Below are positions 8,625 through 17,020 of a stretch of DNA of 64,000 nt, piece by piece. The DNA is taken from the NCBI RefSeq assembly GCF_036226745.1, contig NZ_CP109013.1, positions 6,882,001 to 6,946,000 on the forward strand, given 5' to 3'. This stretch comes from Streptomyces sp. NBC_00683 (GTDB lineage: Bacteria; Actinomycetota; Actinomycetes; Streptomycetales; Streptomycetaceae). The position numbers and the translations under genes were made by a program. The notes beneath the pieces were generated by a model. It saw nothing but the letters and a program-made list of their open reading frames with translations, did not search any database and was not told the origin of the DNA. Each line of letters starts with the position of its first letter. Within the stretch, counting starts at the first letter, position 1.

Positions 8625-9950
8625 GTGAGCGAGACCAACACGGCTCGGACCGTCTCCGGTGAGGATGAGGTCGTGGACCTCTGTCGTGACCTGATCAGGA
8701 TCGACACCAGCAACTACGGCGACCACTCGGGCCCCGGGGAGCGGCTCGCCGCCGAGTACATCGCGGAGAAGCTCGCCGAGGTCGGGCTGGAACCGCAGAT
8801 CTTCGAGTCCCACAAGGGCAGGGCCTCCACCGTGGCCCGGATCGAGGGCGAGGACCCCTCCAAGCCCGCGCTGCTGATCCACGGGCACACCGACGTGGTG
8901 CCCGCCAACGCGGCCGACTGGACGCACGACCCGTTCTCCGGCGAGATCGCGGACGGCTGCGTGTGGGGCCGGGGCGCGGTCGACATGAAGGACATGGACG
9001 CGATGACCCTCGCGGTCGTCCGCGACCGCATGCGCAGCGGACGCAAGCCCCCGCGCGACATCGTGCTGGCCTTCCTCGCGGACGAGGAGGCGGGCGGCAC
9101 GTACGGGGCCCGCCACCTCGTCGACAACCACCGTGACCTCTTCGACGGCGTCACCGAGGCGATCGGCGAGGTCGGCGGCTTCTCGTTCACCGTCAACGAG
9201 AACCTGCGCCTCTACCTGGTGGAGACCGCGCAGAAGGGCATGCACTGGATGCGTCTCACCGTGGACGGCACGGCGGGACACGGGTCCATGACCAACAACG
9301 ACAACGCGATCACCGAGCTCTGTGAGGCCGTCGGCAGGCTCGGCCGGCACAAGTGGCCGGTCCGGGTGACCAAGACCGTGCGGTCCTTCCTCGACGAACT
9401 GTCCGACGCGCTGGGCACCCCGCTCGACCCGGAGGACATGGAGGCGACGCTCGCCAAGCTCGGCGGGATCGCCAAGATGGTCGGCGCCACCCTGCGGAAC
9501 TCCGCCGCTCCGACCATGCTCGGCGCCGGGTACAAGGTGAACGTGATCCCCGGACAGGCCACCGCGCACGTGGACGGACGCTTCCTGCCCGGCTACGAGG
9601 ACGAGTTCCTGGCCGACCTCGACCGGATCCTCGGCCCGCGGGTCAAGCGCGAGGACGTGCACGGCGACAAGGCGCTGGAGACCAGCTTCGACGGCTCACT
9701 GGTGGACGCGATCCAGCTCGCGCTCAAGGCCGAGGACCCGATCGCCCGCGCCGTGCCCTACATGCTCTCCGGCGGTACCGACGCGAAGTCCTTCGACGAC
9801 CTCGGTATCCGCTGCTTCGGCTTCGCCCCGCTGAAGCTGCCGCCGGAGCTGGACTTCGCGGGCATGTTCCACGGTGTGGACGAGCGGGTACCGGTGGACG
9901 GCCTGAAGTTCGGCACCCGGGTGCTCGACCGCTTCATCGACCACTCCTGA
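8625..9950 (+). CDS. M20/M28-type metallopeptidase (ArgE/DapE/carboxypeptidase family)
   Basis: This cytosolic zinc hydrolase of about 441 residues acts on small peptides or acyl amino acids. GTG was chosen as start because GGAAGGAAG lies directly upstream; an earlier in-frame ATG has no such site. The zinc ligands and catalytic residues are visible: H88 and D90 in HGHTDVVPA, D in GRGAVDMKD, the E-E pair in DEEAGG (153-155), and a closing histidine in FHGVDERVP. The dimerisation domain lies about residues 205-330. It stands alone after the tRNA gene, and its exact substrate is unknown. Confidence 0.88.
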   Translation: MSETNTARTVSGEDEVVDLCRDLIRIDTSNYGDHSGPGERLAAEYIAEKLAEVGLEPQIFESHKGRASTVARIEGEDPSKPALLIHGHTDVVPANAADWTHDPFSGEIADGCVWGRGAVDMKDMDAMTLAVVRDRMRSGRKPPRDIVLAFLADEEAGGTYGARHLVDNHRDLFDGVTEAIGEVGGFSFTVNENLRLYLVETAQKGMHWMRLTVDGTAGHGSMTNNDNAITELCEAVGRLGRHKWPVRVTKTVRSFLDELSDALGTPLDPEDMEATLAKLGGIAKMVGATLRNSAAPTMLGAGYKVNVIPGQATAHVDGRFLPGYEDEFLADLDRILGPRVKREDVHGDKALETSFDGSLVDAIQLALKAEDPIARAVPYMLSGGTDAKSFDDLGIRCFGFAPLKLPPELDFAGMFHGVDERVPVDGLKFGTRVLDRFIDHS

Positions 9951-10071
9951 GGTCCTGGAGCAGCGGGAACGCTGTCGGCAGCCGAATTCGCCAGCGTGTA
10001 CGCACCTCACCAGAAAGGGTGAAAGGGGTCGTGCACTCGTAGCCCCCCAACTCCCTCCTCGTTACAGGTGA

Positions 10072-10094
10072 TGCGGTCCGCGGCTGGGACCGCA
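10072..10094 (+). promoter_or_regulatory. stem-loop in the chpH upstream region
   Basis: An 8-bp perfect inverted repeat (TGCGGTCC/GGACCGCA) with a 7-base loop lies 20 bases before the chaplin start codon and directly before its AGGAGG ribosome binding site. It could be a leader hairpin affecting message stability or translation. No experimental role is known to me. Confidence 0.4.
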
Positions 10095-10114
10095 CTTGTC
10101 AACCAGGAGGAATA

Positions 10115-10348
10115 ATGATCAAGAAGGTCGTCGCAATCGCGGCTGCTACCGGTGGTCTCGTGCTCGCGGGTGCGGGTATGGCTTCTGCCGACGCCGGCGC
10201 CCAGGGTGCTGCCATCGGCAGCCCCGGCGTGCTCTCGGGCAACGTCATCCAGGTCCCGGTCCACGTTCCGGTGAACGTGTGCGGTAACACCATTTCCGTG
10301 ATCGGGCTGCTGAACCCGGCCTTCGGCAACGCCTGCGTCAACGACTGA
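10115..10348 (+). CDS. chpH: short chaplin
   Basis: This 77-residue secreted surface protein assembles into amyloid-like fibrils that make aerial hyphae and spores hydrophobic. It has a signal peptide (about 1-26, ending ASA) and one chaplin domain. The typical segments are GSPGVLSGNVIQVPVHVPVN, the first cysteine in VCGN, GLLNPAFGN and the second cysteine in ACVND. A strong AGGAGGA precedes the start. The next gene encodes a long chaplin, and this short-long pairing matches the chpH-chpC pair I recall from S. coelicolor. The symbol rests on that resemblance. Confidence 0.9.
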   Translation: MIKKVVAIAAATGGLVLAGAGMASADAGAQGAAIGSPGVLSGNVIQVPVHVPVNVCGNTISVIGLLNPAFGNACVND

Positions 10349-10486
10349 CGTTGAACACCAACCCGTAAGGGTGTGAGTCCGGTCGGCCCCGGAGTGCGCG
10401 CCATGCACTCCGGGGCCACTGGGCATTCGGCCCTCGCACGGTTGTGTCCGAGGGCATTCGGAAGGCAGAAGGCAGGAAACGAACCT

Positions 10487-11257
10487 ATGCGACAGGTCAC
10501 ACGTAAAGGCCTGATCACCATGGCAGCGGCGGGCGGAGTGCTCGCGCTCAGTGGTGGCTACGCACACGCCGACTCGGGAGCAGCAGGCGGCGCGTCCAAC
10601 TCACCGGGGGTGCTGTCGGGGAACTCGATCCAGGTCCCGATCGACGTACCGGTCAACGTCTGCGGGAACTCCGTGAACGTCGGCGGCCTGCTCAATCCCA
10701 CGGGCGGCAACGACTGCGGAAACGGATCGGCGGATGCCGGTCCCGGCCACACCAGGGACGACGGCGCCCCGTCCGGTCACGGTCGCGGACACGGCGGCTC
10801 CCACTCCGGCAGCCAGGCCTCCGGGCACGAGGGCCGGGGCAGCGGCGAGGGGACCGGCAGGCACCGTGCCCCGGGCGCCTCCGCCCAGGGGGAGGCGAAG
10901 GGGTCGCCCGGTATCGGCTCCGGCAACCAGGTGCAGGTGCCGGTCGAGATTCCCGTGAACCTCTGCGGCAACAGCGTCACCATCGGTGGCCTGCTCAACC
11001 CGGTCTTCGGCAACAGCTGCGAGAACGACTCGGAGGTCAGCCCTCCGCCCGTCGTACCGCCGACGCCCCACACCCCCGAGGAGCCGGTACTGCCGCCCGC
11101 GCAGGTTCCGCCCGCTCCCGAAGCCCAGCTCGTCCCCGGCCCGCAACTCGCACAGACCGGTGCGGGCGGGCTCGACCTGCTGGTCCCGGCGAGCGCCGGC
11201 CTGCTGCTCGCCGGTGCGGGTACGGTCCTGTACCGCCGCTCGCGCAGCGCCGCATAA
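10487..11257 (+). CDS. chpC: long chaplin with sortase LAXTG anchor
   Basis: This cell-wall-anchored chaplin of about 256 residues starts at an ATG preceded by AGGAAAC. It has a signal peptide (about 1-29) and two chaplin domains, each with a GSPG-type turn or equivalent, VQVP or IQVP, a cysteine in CGN and GLLNP. A Gly/His/Ser-rich linker (about 80-130) separates the domains. A proline-rich wall-spanning region then leads to LAQTG, a hydrophobic segment and a basic tail (RRSRS), the signature of sortase E substrates. It lies 138 bases after the short chaplin and probably serves as the covalent anchor for secreted short chaplins. Confidence 0.9.
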   Translation: MRQVTRKGLITMAAAGGVLALSGGYAHADSGAAGGASNSPGVLSGNSIQVPIDVPVNVCGNSVNVGGLLNPTGGNDCGNGSADAGPGHTRDDGAPSGHGRGHGGSHSGSQASGHEGRGSGEGTGRHRAPGASAQGEAKGSPGIGSGNQVQVPVEIPVNLCGNSVTIGGLLNPVFGNSCENDSEVSPPPVVPPTPHTPEEPVLPPAQVPPAPEAQLVPGPQLAQTGAGGLDLLVPASAGLLLAGAGTVLYRRSRSAA

Positions 11258-11327
11258 CGACACCGCGACCTCTCGCGTACGGCGTCGTCGAGGGAGCGGG
11301 TTCCGCAGGCGCGGGACCCGCTCCGCG

Positions 11328-11516
11328 CTACCAGGTGGCCCGGAGCTGGCGGATGATCCGGCGGCGCAACCGGACGCGGCGGCTGCCGTCCAGGCGCAGG
11401 GTCAGGCGGTCCAACTCCCAGTGCCCGTACTCGGCATGGTCGGTCAGCAGGCGGGTCGCTTCCTTGCGGGAGACCCCGCGCGGCACGTACACGTCGACAA
11501 ATTCGTATTCCGGCAT
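11328..11516 (-). CDS. small conserved basic protein (DUF5703-like)
   Basis: This 62-residue soluble protein starts MPEYEFVDVYVPRGVS and ends in a strongly basic run (RRVRLRRRIIRQ). I recognise it as a small actinobacterial family of unknown function, probably DUF5703. It has no signal peptide or membrane segment. The gene is divergent from the acidic protein gene downstream, with about 47 bases between starts, so the two may share a promoter region. The function is unknown; the charge suggests nucleic-acid or partner binding, which is only inference. Confidence 0.7.
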   Translation of the reverse strand: MPEYEFVDVYVPRGVSRKEATRLLTDHAEYGHWELDRLTLRLDGSRRVRLRRRIIRQLRATW

Positions 11517-11550
11517 CGCATCTATTGTGCGTGCAGAGCCCCGGTACGGA

Positions 11551-11563
11551 TAGCGTCTGCACT
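11551..11563 (+). promoter_or_regulatory. -10 element implying a leaderless transcript
   Basis: TAGCGT ends seven bases before the ATG of the following gene, and no Shine-Dalgarno sequence is present. A transcript started from this -10 would begin at or next to the start codon. Confidence 0.45.
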
Positions 11564-12220
11564 ATGTCTGATGCTGCGCAGCCCACCGCTGCCGAGGTAC
11601 GCGCCGCCGCCGATGCAGTCAAAACCGCGCTCGACCGCCACCTCGAGGCGGTCGAGCGCCGTACCGGGGACGACGACCCCGCTGTTTTCGACGCGTTCAA
11701 CGCACTGGCCGCTGCGGCCGAGGTCTACGACGAACTCCTCTACGACCGCTACGACGAGGTCACCCCCTTCGAGATCCCCGGCGCGGAGGACTCACTGCCG
11801 CCGTACGCCGGTCCCGAGGAGCCGCACGCCCTCAGTGTGCTGATCAGGCGCGACTACGCGGTGGTGGAACCCCCGCGGCTGCTCGCCCAGGCCCAGCGGC
11901 TCGCCGAACTGGATCCTGACCAGCACGACAGCGACACCGTGCCCGTGGTCGGTACCAGCGTGCATGCGGCGCTGGGCGTGCTGTTCGGCGAGTACGAGGC
12001 GGACGAGATCGCGTCCCGGCACAAGGAATTCGGTCTGGAGGAGGGTGACTCCACGCTGTGGGTCTCCGCCGTGGACGAGCTCCCCGAGCCGGGGGAGTGG
12101 CTCGGGGCTCCGTTCGACGACGCCGATCCGGCGCAGGTGGTCTGCCGCTTCGACGTCAGTTCGGTCTTCGACGAGGACGAGCTGGACGGCGACGCGGACG
12201 TATCCGTGGTGGGCGGCTGA
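11564..12220 (+). CDS. conserved acidic cytosolic protein, function unknown
   Basis: This acidic protein of about 218 residues has no signal peptide and no membrane helix. The first 60 residues look helical (AADAVKTALDRHLEAVERR). The middle contains EVTPFEIPGAEDSLPPYAGPEEPHA-type segments, and the C-terminus is very acidic (DEDELDGDADVS). I do not recognise a catalytic motif. The ATG was chosen over an upstream in-frame start because a -10-like element lies seven bases ahead. It is convergent with the RecD2-like gene, from which it is separated by a strong hairpin. Confidence 0.75.
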   Translation: MSDAAQPTAAEVRAAADAVKTALDRHLEAVERRTGDDDPAVFDAFNALAAAAEVYDELLYDRYDEVTPFEIPGAEDSLPPYAGPEEPHALSVLIRRDYAVVEPPRLLAQAQRLAELDPDQHDSDTVPVVGTSVHAALGVLFGEYEADEIASRHKEFGLEEGDSTLWVSAVDELPEPGEWLGAPFDDADPAQVVCRFDVSSVFDEDELDGDADVSVVGG

Positions 12221-12231
12221 CCCCGCGGACG

Positions 12232-12259
12232 GAAGGCCCCGGCGCGCACCGGGGCCTTC
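12232..12259. terminator. terminator between convergent genes
   Basis: An 11-bp perfect stem (GAAGGCCCCGG with its complement) and a 6-base loop lie between the stop of the acidic protein gene and the stop of the RecD2-like gene, and can serve both. Confidence 0.85.
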
Positions 12260-12289
12260 GTCGGGCTGTCCGGGGCGCGCCCGGGTCTC

Positions 12290-14614
12290 CTAGGACGCGT
12301 CCGGGGTCGGCAGAGCCTCCAGCAGGGGGCGCAGCCGCGTCGTCCGCTCCTGGGCGGGGATCTCGGCGACCGCGCGGGGCAGTGCCTGGTCCACGCCGTG
12401 CACCACGGACAGATGGCGCTCACCGCGGCTGAAGGCGGTGTACACCCACGGGCGGCTCAGGCCCTGCGCGGCATCGCCCGGCAGGACGACGACCACGGCG
12501 GGCCAGCGCATACCGGCCGCCTGATGGGCGCTGAGCGCCCAGCTGTGCCGTACCGACGACTCCACCGCGTCCGGGGGTACGACGACGGGTGTGCCCGCAC
12601 AGTCCAGGTGCAGTCCGGCGGCGTCGGCCGAGACGACCGAACCCGGCACGGCCCTGCCGGGAGCCGGTACGTGGACGACCCGGTCGCCCGGGTCGAAGCC
12701 CCCGAATCTGCCGGGGCCCGGGTTGAGCCGCTCCTTGAGCGCCGCGTTGAGTGCCTTGGTGCCGGCGGAGCCACCGTGTCCGACGGTGATCACCTGGGTG
12801 TCGGACGAAGGCACGCCGATGGCACGCGGCACCGAGTCGGCGACGAGCTGCACGGTGCGGTGGACCGCCTCACCCGCATCGCGGACGGGGACGATCACGA
12901 CTTCCCGGCCGGGGGCCTCGACCTGGGTGAGCTCACCGATTCCGATGCCCGAGACGAGCTCGCCGATCGGTCCGGGGTCCGGTGTGCGCGACACCACCTG
13001 CGGGCAGGCGCGTGCCGCCAGCACGTCCGCGAACACCCGGCCCGCGCCGGCGGAACCCAACACACCCGGGTCGCCGCTCAGCACCAGCCGGGTCCCGTCG
13101 GCGAGGGACTCCACGAGCATCGCGGCGGTCTCCACATCGAGCTGCGGCGCGTCCAGCACGACCAGCAGGTCCAGTGCGAGGGCACCGTCCTCGTCCCGGC
13201 CGGGGCCCGCCGCACCGGAGAGCAGGTCCCGGAGGGTGACCGCGGTCTGCGGGTCGCCGACCGCGGTGGCCAGCCTGTGCCGGCCGTCCACACTGTGGGT
13301 CGCGCCGAGGGCGCGCAGTCCCAGGTCCCGCGCGGCAGCGATGAGGGCGGCGGGTTCCGCCCGTGCGCTCTCGCCACCGCTGTGGGCGACGAGTCCGGCG
13401 GTCGCCGCCGTCCTGATCAGCTCGGCCGCCGAGGGCGACGGGGCTGCGGCAGCGGCCTCCGTCCAGTCGGCGCCCTTCTCGCAGGCGTTGACCAGCCGTG
13501 CCAGGCCGTCGGCGAGGCTCTCCTCGGCCAGCGCGTACCGGTTGAGGCCCAGCAGGACCTGTACCGGCTCCTGCTCGTCCTGAGCGTCCTGTGCGCCGTC
13601 CTCGTCGTCCCCCTCCGGCTCCCCGGGCTCCGCGGCTTCCGCGGGGTCGAGGCCGTCCTGGAAGACGAGCACGACGCCCTCGGCGACGGCGTGCTCAACG
13701 GCGGCTTCGGGGTCGGTGACCGCGCGCTCGGCCAGCGCCGTACGCACCTGCGACGCGTCCAGCGCGGTATGGCCCTGGAGGGCGGCACGCTCCAGCAGCC
13801 AGCCCACGAGCGCCGCCGTACGCCGCTCGTCGTCCGGGCCGCACTCCGTGCCGAGCAGAGCCCTGGCGAAGCCGTCCGCCTGCTCGGGACGGACCCCGGG
13901 CACGGACAGCAGCTGCCAGGGGTCCTCGCGCAGGATGCCGGCGGCCTGTTCGCCGAGCGTCACGGCCGCCGGGCGCGCCAGGGTCCCGGGCGCGCCGCCC
14001 TCGGCGAGCACCGCCGCGACTGCGTCGGCCGCCTCGGGCGAGGCGGTGTGCGTGGGCTGCTGTTCGGCGGACCGGGGCCGGACGGTCGGGGGTGCGGATG
14101 CGGGTCCGGGGGCGGCCGGGCGGGGCGCGGGCGCCGACGCGCGCGGCTCGAAGAACGCCGTGGCCGCCTTCTCGCCGCTCTCGACGGCGCGCACGGCTGC
14201 GAGCAGGTCGGCAGCCGGGCCGCTCAGCTTCGTACCGGCGGGGATGGGCCCTTCCTTCTCGGCCTTGCGCTTCTCGATCCGCTCCCGGAGCTCGCGCTGG
14301 GCCGCCAGCTCGATCTCGGCATCGGAGAGCGCGGGAGCCGCGGCGGTCCCGGGCGTGCCGTCGGCCTCGGTGCCGACGGGGGTCTCGGAGTCTGCGGGGG
14401 CTTCCAGGTCCGCGGCGGTCTCGGAGTCTGCGGAGGCCTCCGGGGCCGCAGGGGCCTCGGGGCTCGCGGCAACCTGCTCCGCACCGCCCTCTGCGGCCCC
14501 GTCGTCGCCGGGCGTGACGGTGGCGCCGACAGCGCCGTCGGAGCCCGCGTCCTCGCGGTCCTCGTCGTTCTCGGCCGCGGGGTCCGGGGTTTCCCCCCGG
14601 GGAAGGGCAGTCAC
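12290..14614 (-). CDS. RecD2-like helicase homologue with degenerate ATPase motifs
   Basis: This 774-residue protein has a disordered acidic Ala/Glu/Pro-rich N-terminus (about 1-190). A RecD2-type helix-hairpin-helix and winged-helix region follows (LREDPWQLLSVPGVRPEQADGF split by family spacing, then GHTALDASQV). The motor-like core ends with the RecD motif III look-alike LVLSGDPGVLGSAGAGRVF and with WALSAHQAAG and YTAFSRGERHLSVV, which match the RecD C-terminal motifs. At the Walker A position there is HSGGESARAE instead of GGPGTGKTT, and the DEAS box reads LDAPQL, so ATP hydrolysis is unlikely. GTG overlaps the upstream stop (GTGA). A PafBC-type promoter lies about 80 bases upstream. Confidence 0.82.
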   Translation of the reverse strand: MTALPRGETPDPAAENDEDREDAGSDGAVGATVTPGDDGAAEGGAEQVAASPEAPAAPEASADSETAADLEAPADSETPVGTEADGTPGTAAAPALSDAEIELAAQRELRERIEKRKAEKEGPIPAGTKLSGPAADLLAAVRAVESGEKAATAFFEPRASAPAPRPAAPGPASAPPTVRPRSAEQQPTHTASPEAADAVAAVLAEGGAPGTLARPAAVTLGEQAAGILREDPWQLLSVPGVRPEQADGFARALLGTECGPDDERRTAALVGWLLERAALQGHTALDASQVRTALAERAVTDPEAAVEHAVAEGVVLVFQDGLDPAEAAEPGEPEGDDEDGAQDAQDEQEPVQVLLGLNRYALAEESLADGLARLVNACEKGADWTEAAAAAPSPSAAELIRTAATAGLVAHSGGESARAEPAALIAAARDLGLRALGATHSVDGRHRLATAVGDPQTAVTLRDLLSGAAGPGRDEDGALALDLLVVLDAPQLDVETAAMLVESLADGTRLVLSGDPGVLGSAGAGRVFADVLAARACPQVVSRTPDPGPIGELVSGIGIGELTQVEAPGREVVIVPVRDAGEAVHRTVQLVADSVPRAIGVPSSDTQVITVGHGGSAGTKALNAALKERLNPGPGRFGGFDPGDRVVHVPAPGRAVPGSVVSADAAGLHLDCAGTPVVVPPDAVESSVRHSWALSAHQAAGMRWPAVVVVLPGDAAQGLSRPWVYTAFSRGERHLSVVHGVDQALPRAVAEIPAQERTTRLRPLLEALPTPDAS

Positions 14615-15594
14615 AGCGTGCTCCAGTCCTGGTCGGGATAGCGGTGCACGGGCGCCGACACATCGTCGAGCGCCTGGCAGATCTCGTCAGGAAGACTAAG
14701 CGCCTCCACTGACAAGGCCTCGGAGAGCTGCTGCGCGTTGCGCGCGCCGATGATCGGAGCCACCACTCCCGGGCGGTCCCGCACCCAGGCCAGGGCGACC
14801 ATGAGCGGCGTCGTGGCGAGGCCGTCCGCAGCCGTGGCCACCGCGTCCACGATGCGGCTCGCCGGGTCGTCGAGATACGGCTCGACGAAGGGGGCCAGGT
14901 GCTCGGAGGCGCCCCGTGAATCGGACGGCGTACCGGTGCGGTACTTGCCGGTCAGTACCCCGCGGCCCAGCGGGGACGAGGGCAGCAGCCCCACTCCGAG
15001 GTCCAGTGCCGCGGGCAGCACCTCCCGCTCGATACCCCGCTGCAGCAGCGAGTACTCCATCTGCGTGCTGGCCAGCCGCGTACGCAGACCGGGCGCCGCG
15101 AGCTGCCAGGTGGCCGCCTTGGCAAGCTGCCAGCCGCTGAAGTTCGACACTCCCGCATAGCGGACGCGTCCCGAGGAGACCGCCAGGTCCAGTGCCTGCA
15201 GGGTCTCGTCCAGCGGCGTCACGGGGTCGAAGGCGTGGATCTGCCACAGGTCGACGTAGTCCGTCCCGAGCCGCTCCAGGGACGCGTCGAGCGCGGCCAG
15301 CAGATGCCCGCGCGATCCGTCGAAGCGGCGGTACGGATCGGGCACGCTGCCGGCCTTGGTCGCGATGACCAGATCCTGTCGGGGCACCAGGTTGTCGACG
15401 AGCCGGCCGAGAAGGTACTCGGCCTCCCCGCCGCCGTACACATCGGCTGTGTCGATCAGCGTGCCGCCGGCGTCCCAGAAGGCTTTCAGCTGGTCGGCAG
15501 CATCGTGCTCGTCGGTGTCCCGGCCCCAGGTGAGGGTGCCGAGCCCGACCCGGGACACGCGAAGGCCGGTACGGCCGAGATGCCTCTGCTCCAT
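14611..15594 (-). CDS. aldo/keto reductase
   Basis: This NADPH-dependent carbonyl reductase of about 327 residues has a TIM barrel. The start at MEQRHLGRTGLRVS is the standard family N-terminus. The tetrad is visible as D in TLIDTADVYGGG, Y in DVYGGGEAE, K in VIATKAG and H in DLWQIHAFD. The C-terminus has the NADP-binding block VVAPIIGARNAQQL. The substrate cannot be told. Its last bases overlap the start of the RecD2-like gene, but a promoter-like element inside its 3' end may uncouple that gene from it. Confidence 0.88.
   Translation of the reverse strand: MEQRHLGRTGLRVSRVGLGTLTWGRDTDEHDAADQLKAFWDAGGTLIDTADVYGGGEAEYLLGRLVDNLVPRQDLVIATKAGSVPDPYRRFDGSRGHLLAALDASLERLGTDYVDLWQIHAFDPVTPLDETLQALDLAVSSGRVRYAGVSNFSGWQLAKAATWQLAAPGLRTRLASTQMEYSLLQRGIEREVLPAALDLGVGLLPSSPLGRGVLTGKYRTGTPSDSRGASEHLAPFVEPYLDDPASRIVDAVATAADGLATTPLMVALAWVRDRPGVVAPIIGARNAQQLSEALSVEALSLPDEICQALDDVSAPVHRYPDQDWSTL
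14693..14715 (-). promoter_or_regulatory. RecA-NDp-type (PafBC-dependent) promoter before RecD2-like gene
   Basis: Read on the minus strand, the sequence is TTGTCAGTG, then eight bases, then TAGTCT. This is an exact match to the published LexA-independent DNA-damage consensus TTGTCRGTG-N8-TAnnnT, which PafBC activates in mycobacteria. It lies inside the 3' end of the aldo/keto reductase gene. A start site about seven bases after the -10 would give a 5' leader of roughly 70 bases for the RecD2-like gene. The motif is seen directly; its use is inferred. Confidence 0.75.
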
Positions 15595-15738
15595 GGGCGC
15601 TGAGATTACTGGCCAAGGCCCCACAGGGTGGAAGCCTGTGGACAACCGAACTGAGGGCCGTCCAGCCTGCCGGATCCCCGGCATGCGCGCTAGAGTCCGG
15701 GACACAGGGACGTTACTCATCAGTAGAGGGAGCGCGGC

Positions 15739-16791
15739 ATGCGGCTCGGCATCAATCTCGGTTACTGGGGCGCGGGCATGGACGGCGACAACCTCGCCGT
15801 CGCCCAGGAGGCCGACCGGCTCGGTTACGACGTCTGCTGGGCGGCCGAGGCCTACGGCTCCGACGTACCCACCGTCCTTGCCTGGGTCGCCGCCCAGACC
15901 GAGTCCATCGACGTCGGGTCCGCCATCATGCAGATCCCGGCCCGTCAGCCCGCCATGACGGCGATGACCGCGGCCACTCTCGACTCGCTCTCCGGAGGCC
16001 GGTTCCGCCTGGGCCTCGGTGTGTCGGGACCGCAGGTCTCCGAGGGCTGGTACGGCGTCAAGTTCGACAAGCCGCTGGCCCGCACCCGCGAGTACGTCGA
16101 CATCGTGCGCAAGGCCATGTCCCGCGAGCGCCTCTCCTACGAGGGGGAGCACTGGACGCTGCCGCTCCCCGACGGCCCGGGCAAGCCCATCAAGCTCACC
16201 GTCCACCCCCAGCGCGAGCACATTCCGCTCTACATCGCCGCGATCGGCCCGAAGAACCTGGAGCAGACCGGCGAGATCGCCGACGGAGCCCTGCTGATCT
16301 TCCCCTCCGCCGAGCACCTCGAGGACACCGCGGTGAAGCACCTGCGGGCCGGCCGGGAGAAGGCCGGGAAGACCATGGAGGGCTTCGACGTCTGTCCGAC
16401 GCTGCCGCTCGCCATCGGCGACGACATCAACGGCCTCGCCGACATGTTCCGCCCGTACACCGCGCTGTACGTCGGCGGCATGGGCAGCCGCAAGCAGAAC
16501 TTCTACAACCAGCTGGCCCAGCGCATGGGGTACGAGAAGGAAGCCGCCGAGATCCAGGACAAGTACCTGGCCGGCGACAAGGCGGGCGCCGCCGCCGCCG
16601 TGCCGCACCAGCTCATCGACCAGACCACGCTGCTCGGCTCGGTGGAGCGGATCGCCGAGCGTATGCAGGCGTACGCCGCCGCCGGAGTCACCACGCTGAC
16701 GCTCGCCCCGGCCGGCTTCACGCTCGAGGAGCGGCTCGCGGCCCTGCGCGCGGGCACGGACGCCCTGGAGCACTCCGGCCTCGCCGCGTAG
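15739..16791 (+). CDS. LLM-class F420-dependent oxidoreductase
   Basis: This 350-residue TIM-barrel oxidoreductase is of the luciferase-like family and is likely F420-dependent, as is usual for this subfamily in actinomycetes. Typical features are INLGYWGAGMDG at the N-terminus, SAIMQIPARQPAMTAMTAATLDSLSGGRF, GLGVSGPQV and HIPLYIAAIGPKNL. A GAGGGAGCG-type site precedes the ATG. The gene stands alone, divergent from the aldo/keto reductase, and its substrate is unknown. An FMN-dependent monooxygenase is the alternative. Confidence 0.85.
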   Translation: MRLGINLGYWGAGMDGDNLAVAQEADRLGYDVCWAAEAYGSDVPTVLAWVAAQTESIDVGSAIMQIPARQPAMTAMTAATLDSLSGGRFRLGLGVSGPQVSEGWYGVKFDKPLARTREYVDIVRKAMSRERLSYEGEHWTLPLPDGPGKPIKLTVHPQREHIPLYIAAIGPKNLEQTGEIADGALLIFPSAEHLEDTAVKHLRAGREKAGKTMEGFDVCPTLPLAIGDDINGLADMFRPYTALYVGGMGSRKQNFYNQLAQRMGYEKEAAEIQDKYLAGDKAGAAAAVPHQLIDQTTLLGSVERIAERMQAYAAAGVTTLTLAPAGFTLEERLAALRAGTDALEHSGLAA

Positions 16792-16815
16792 CTGTCGCGC
16801 CCCCGGGGCAGCACT

Positions 16816-16858
16816 ACGGCCGTGGTGGGGGCTCGGGGGTCCTCCCCGCCACGGCCGT
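16816..16858 (+). terminator. terminator of the F420-type oxidoreductase gene
   Basis: A 15-bp stem (ACGGCCGTGGTGGGG with one G-U pair) and a 13-base loop begin about 25 bases after the stop codon. Confidence 0.7.
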
Positions 16859-17020
16859 CACAGGGAACAACGCGCACCGCGCCCGACGGTTACGCCCCGA
16901 CCCGGCCGCCCGGACAGGGCCGGGGCCCGTTCGGCCCTCCCTCGGCCCCCCTCGTGTTGCCCGCCGCCCCGTTCCGCCTTTGACTTTGTTTCTGCGGACA
17001 CGGTGCGAAGGGTGGCAGTG

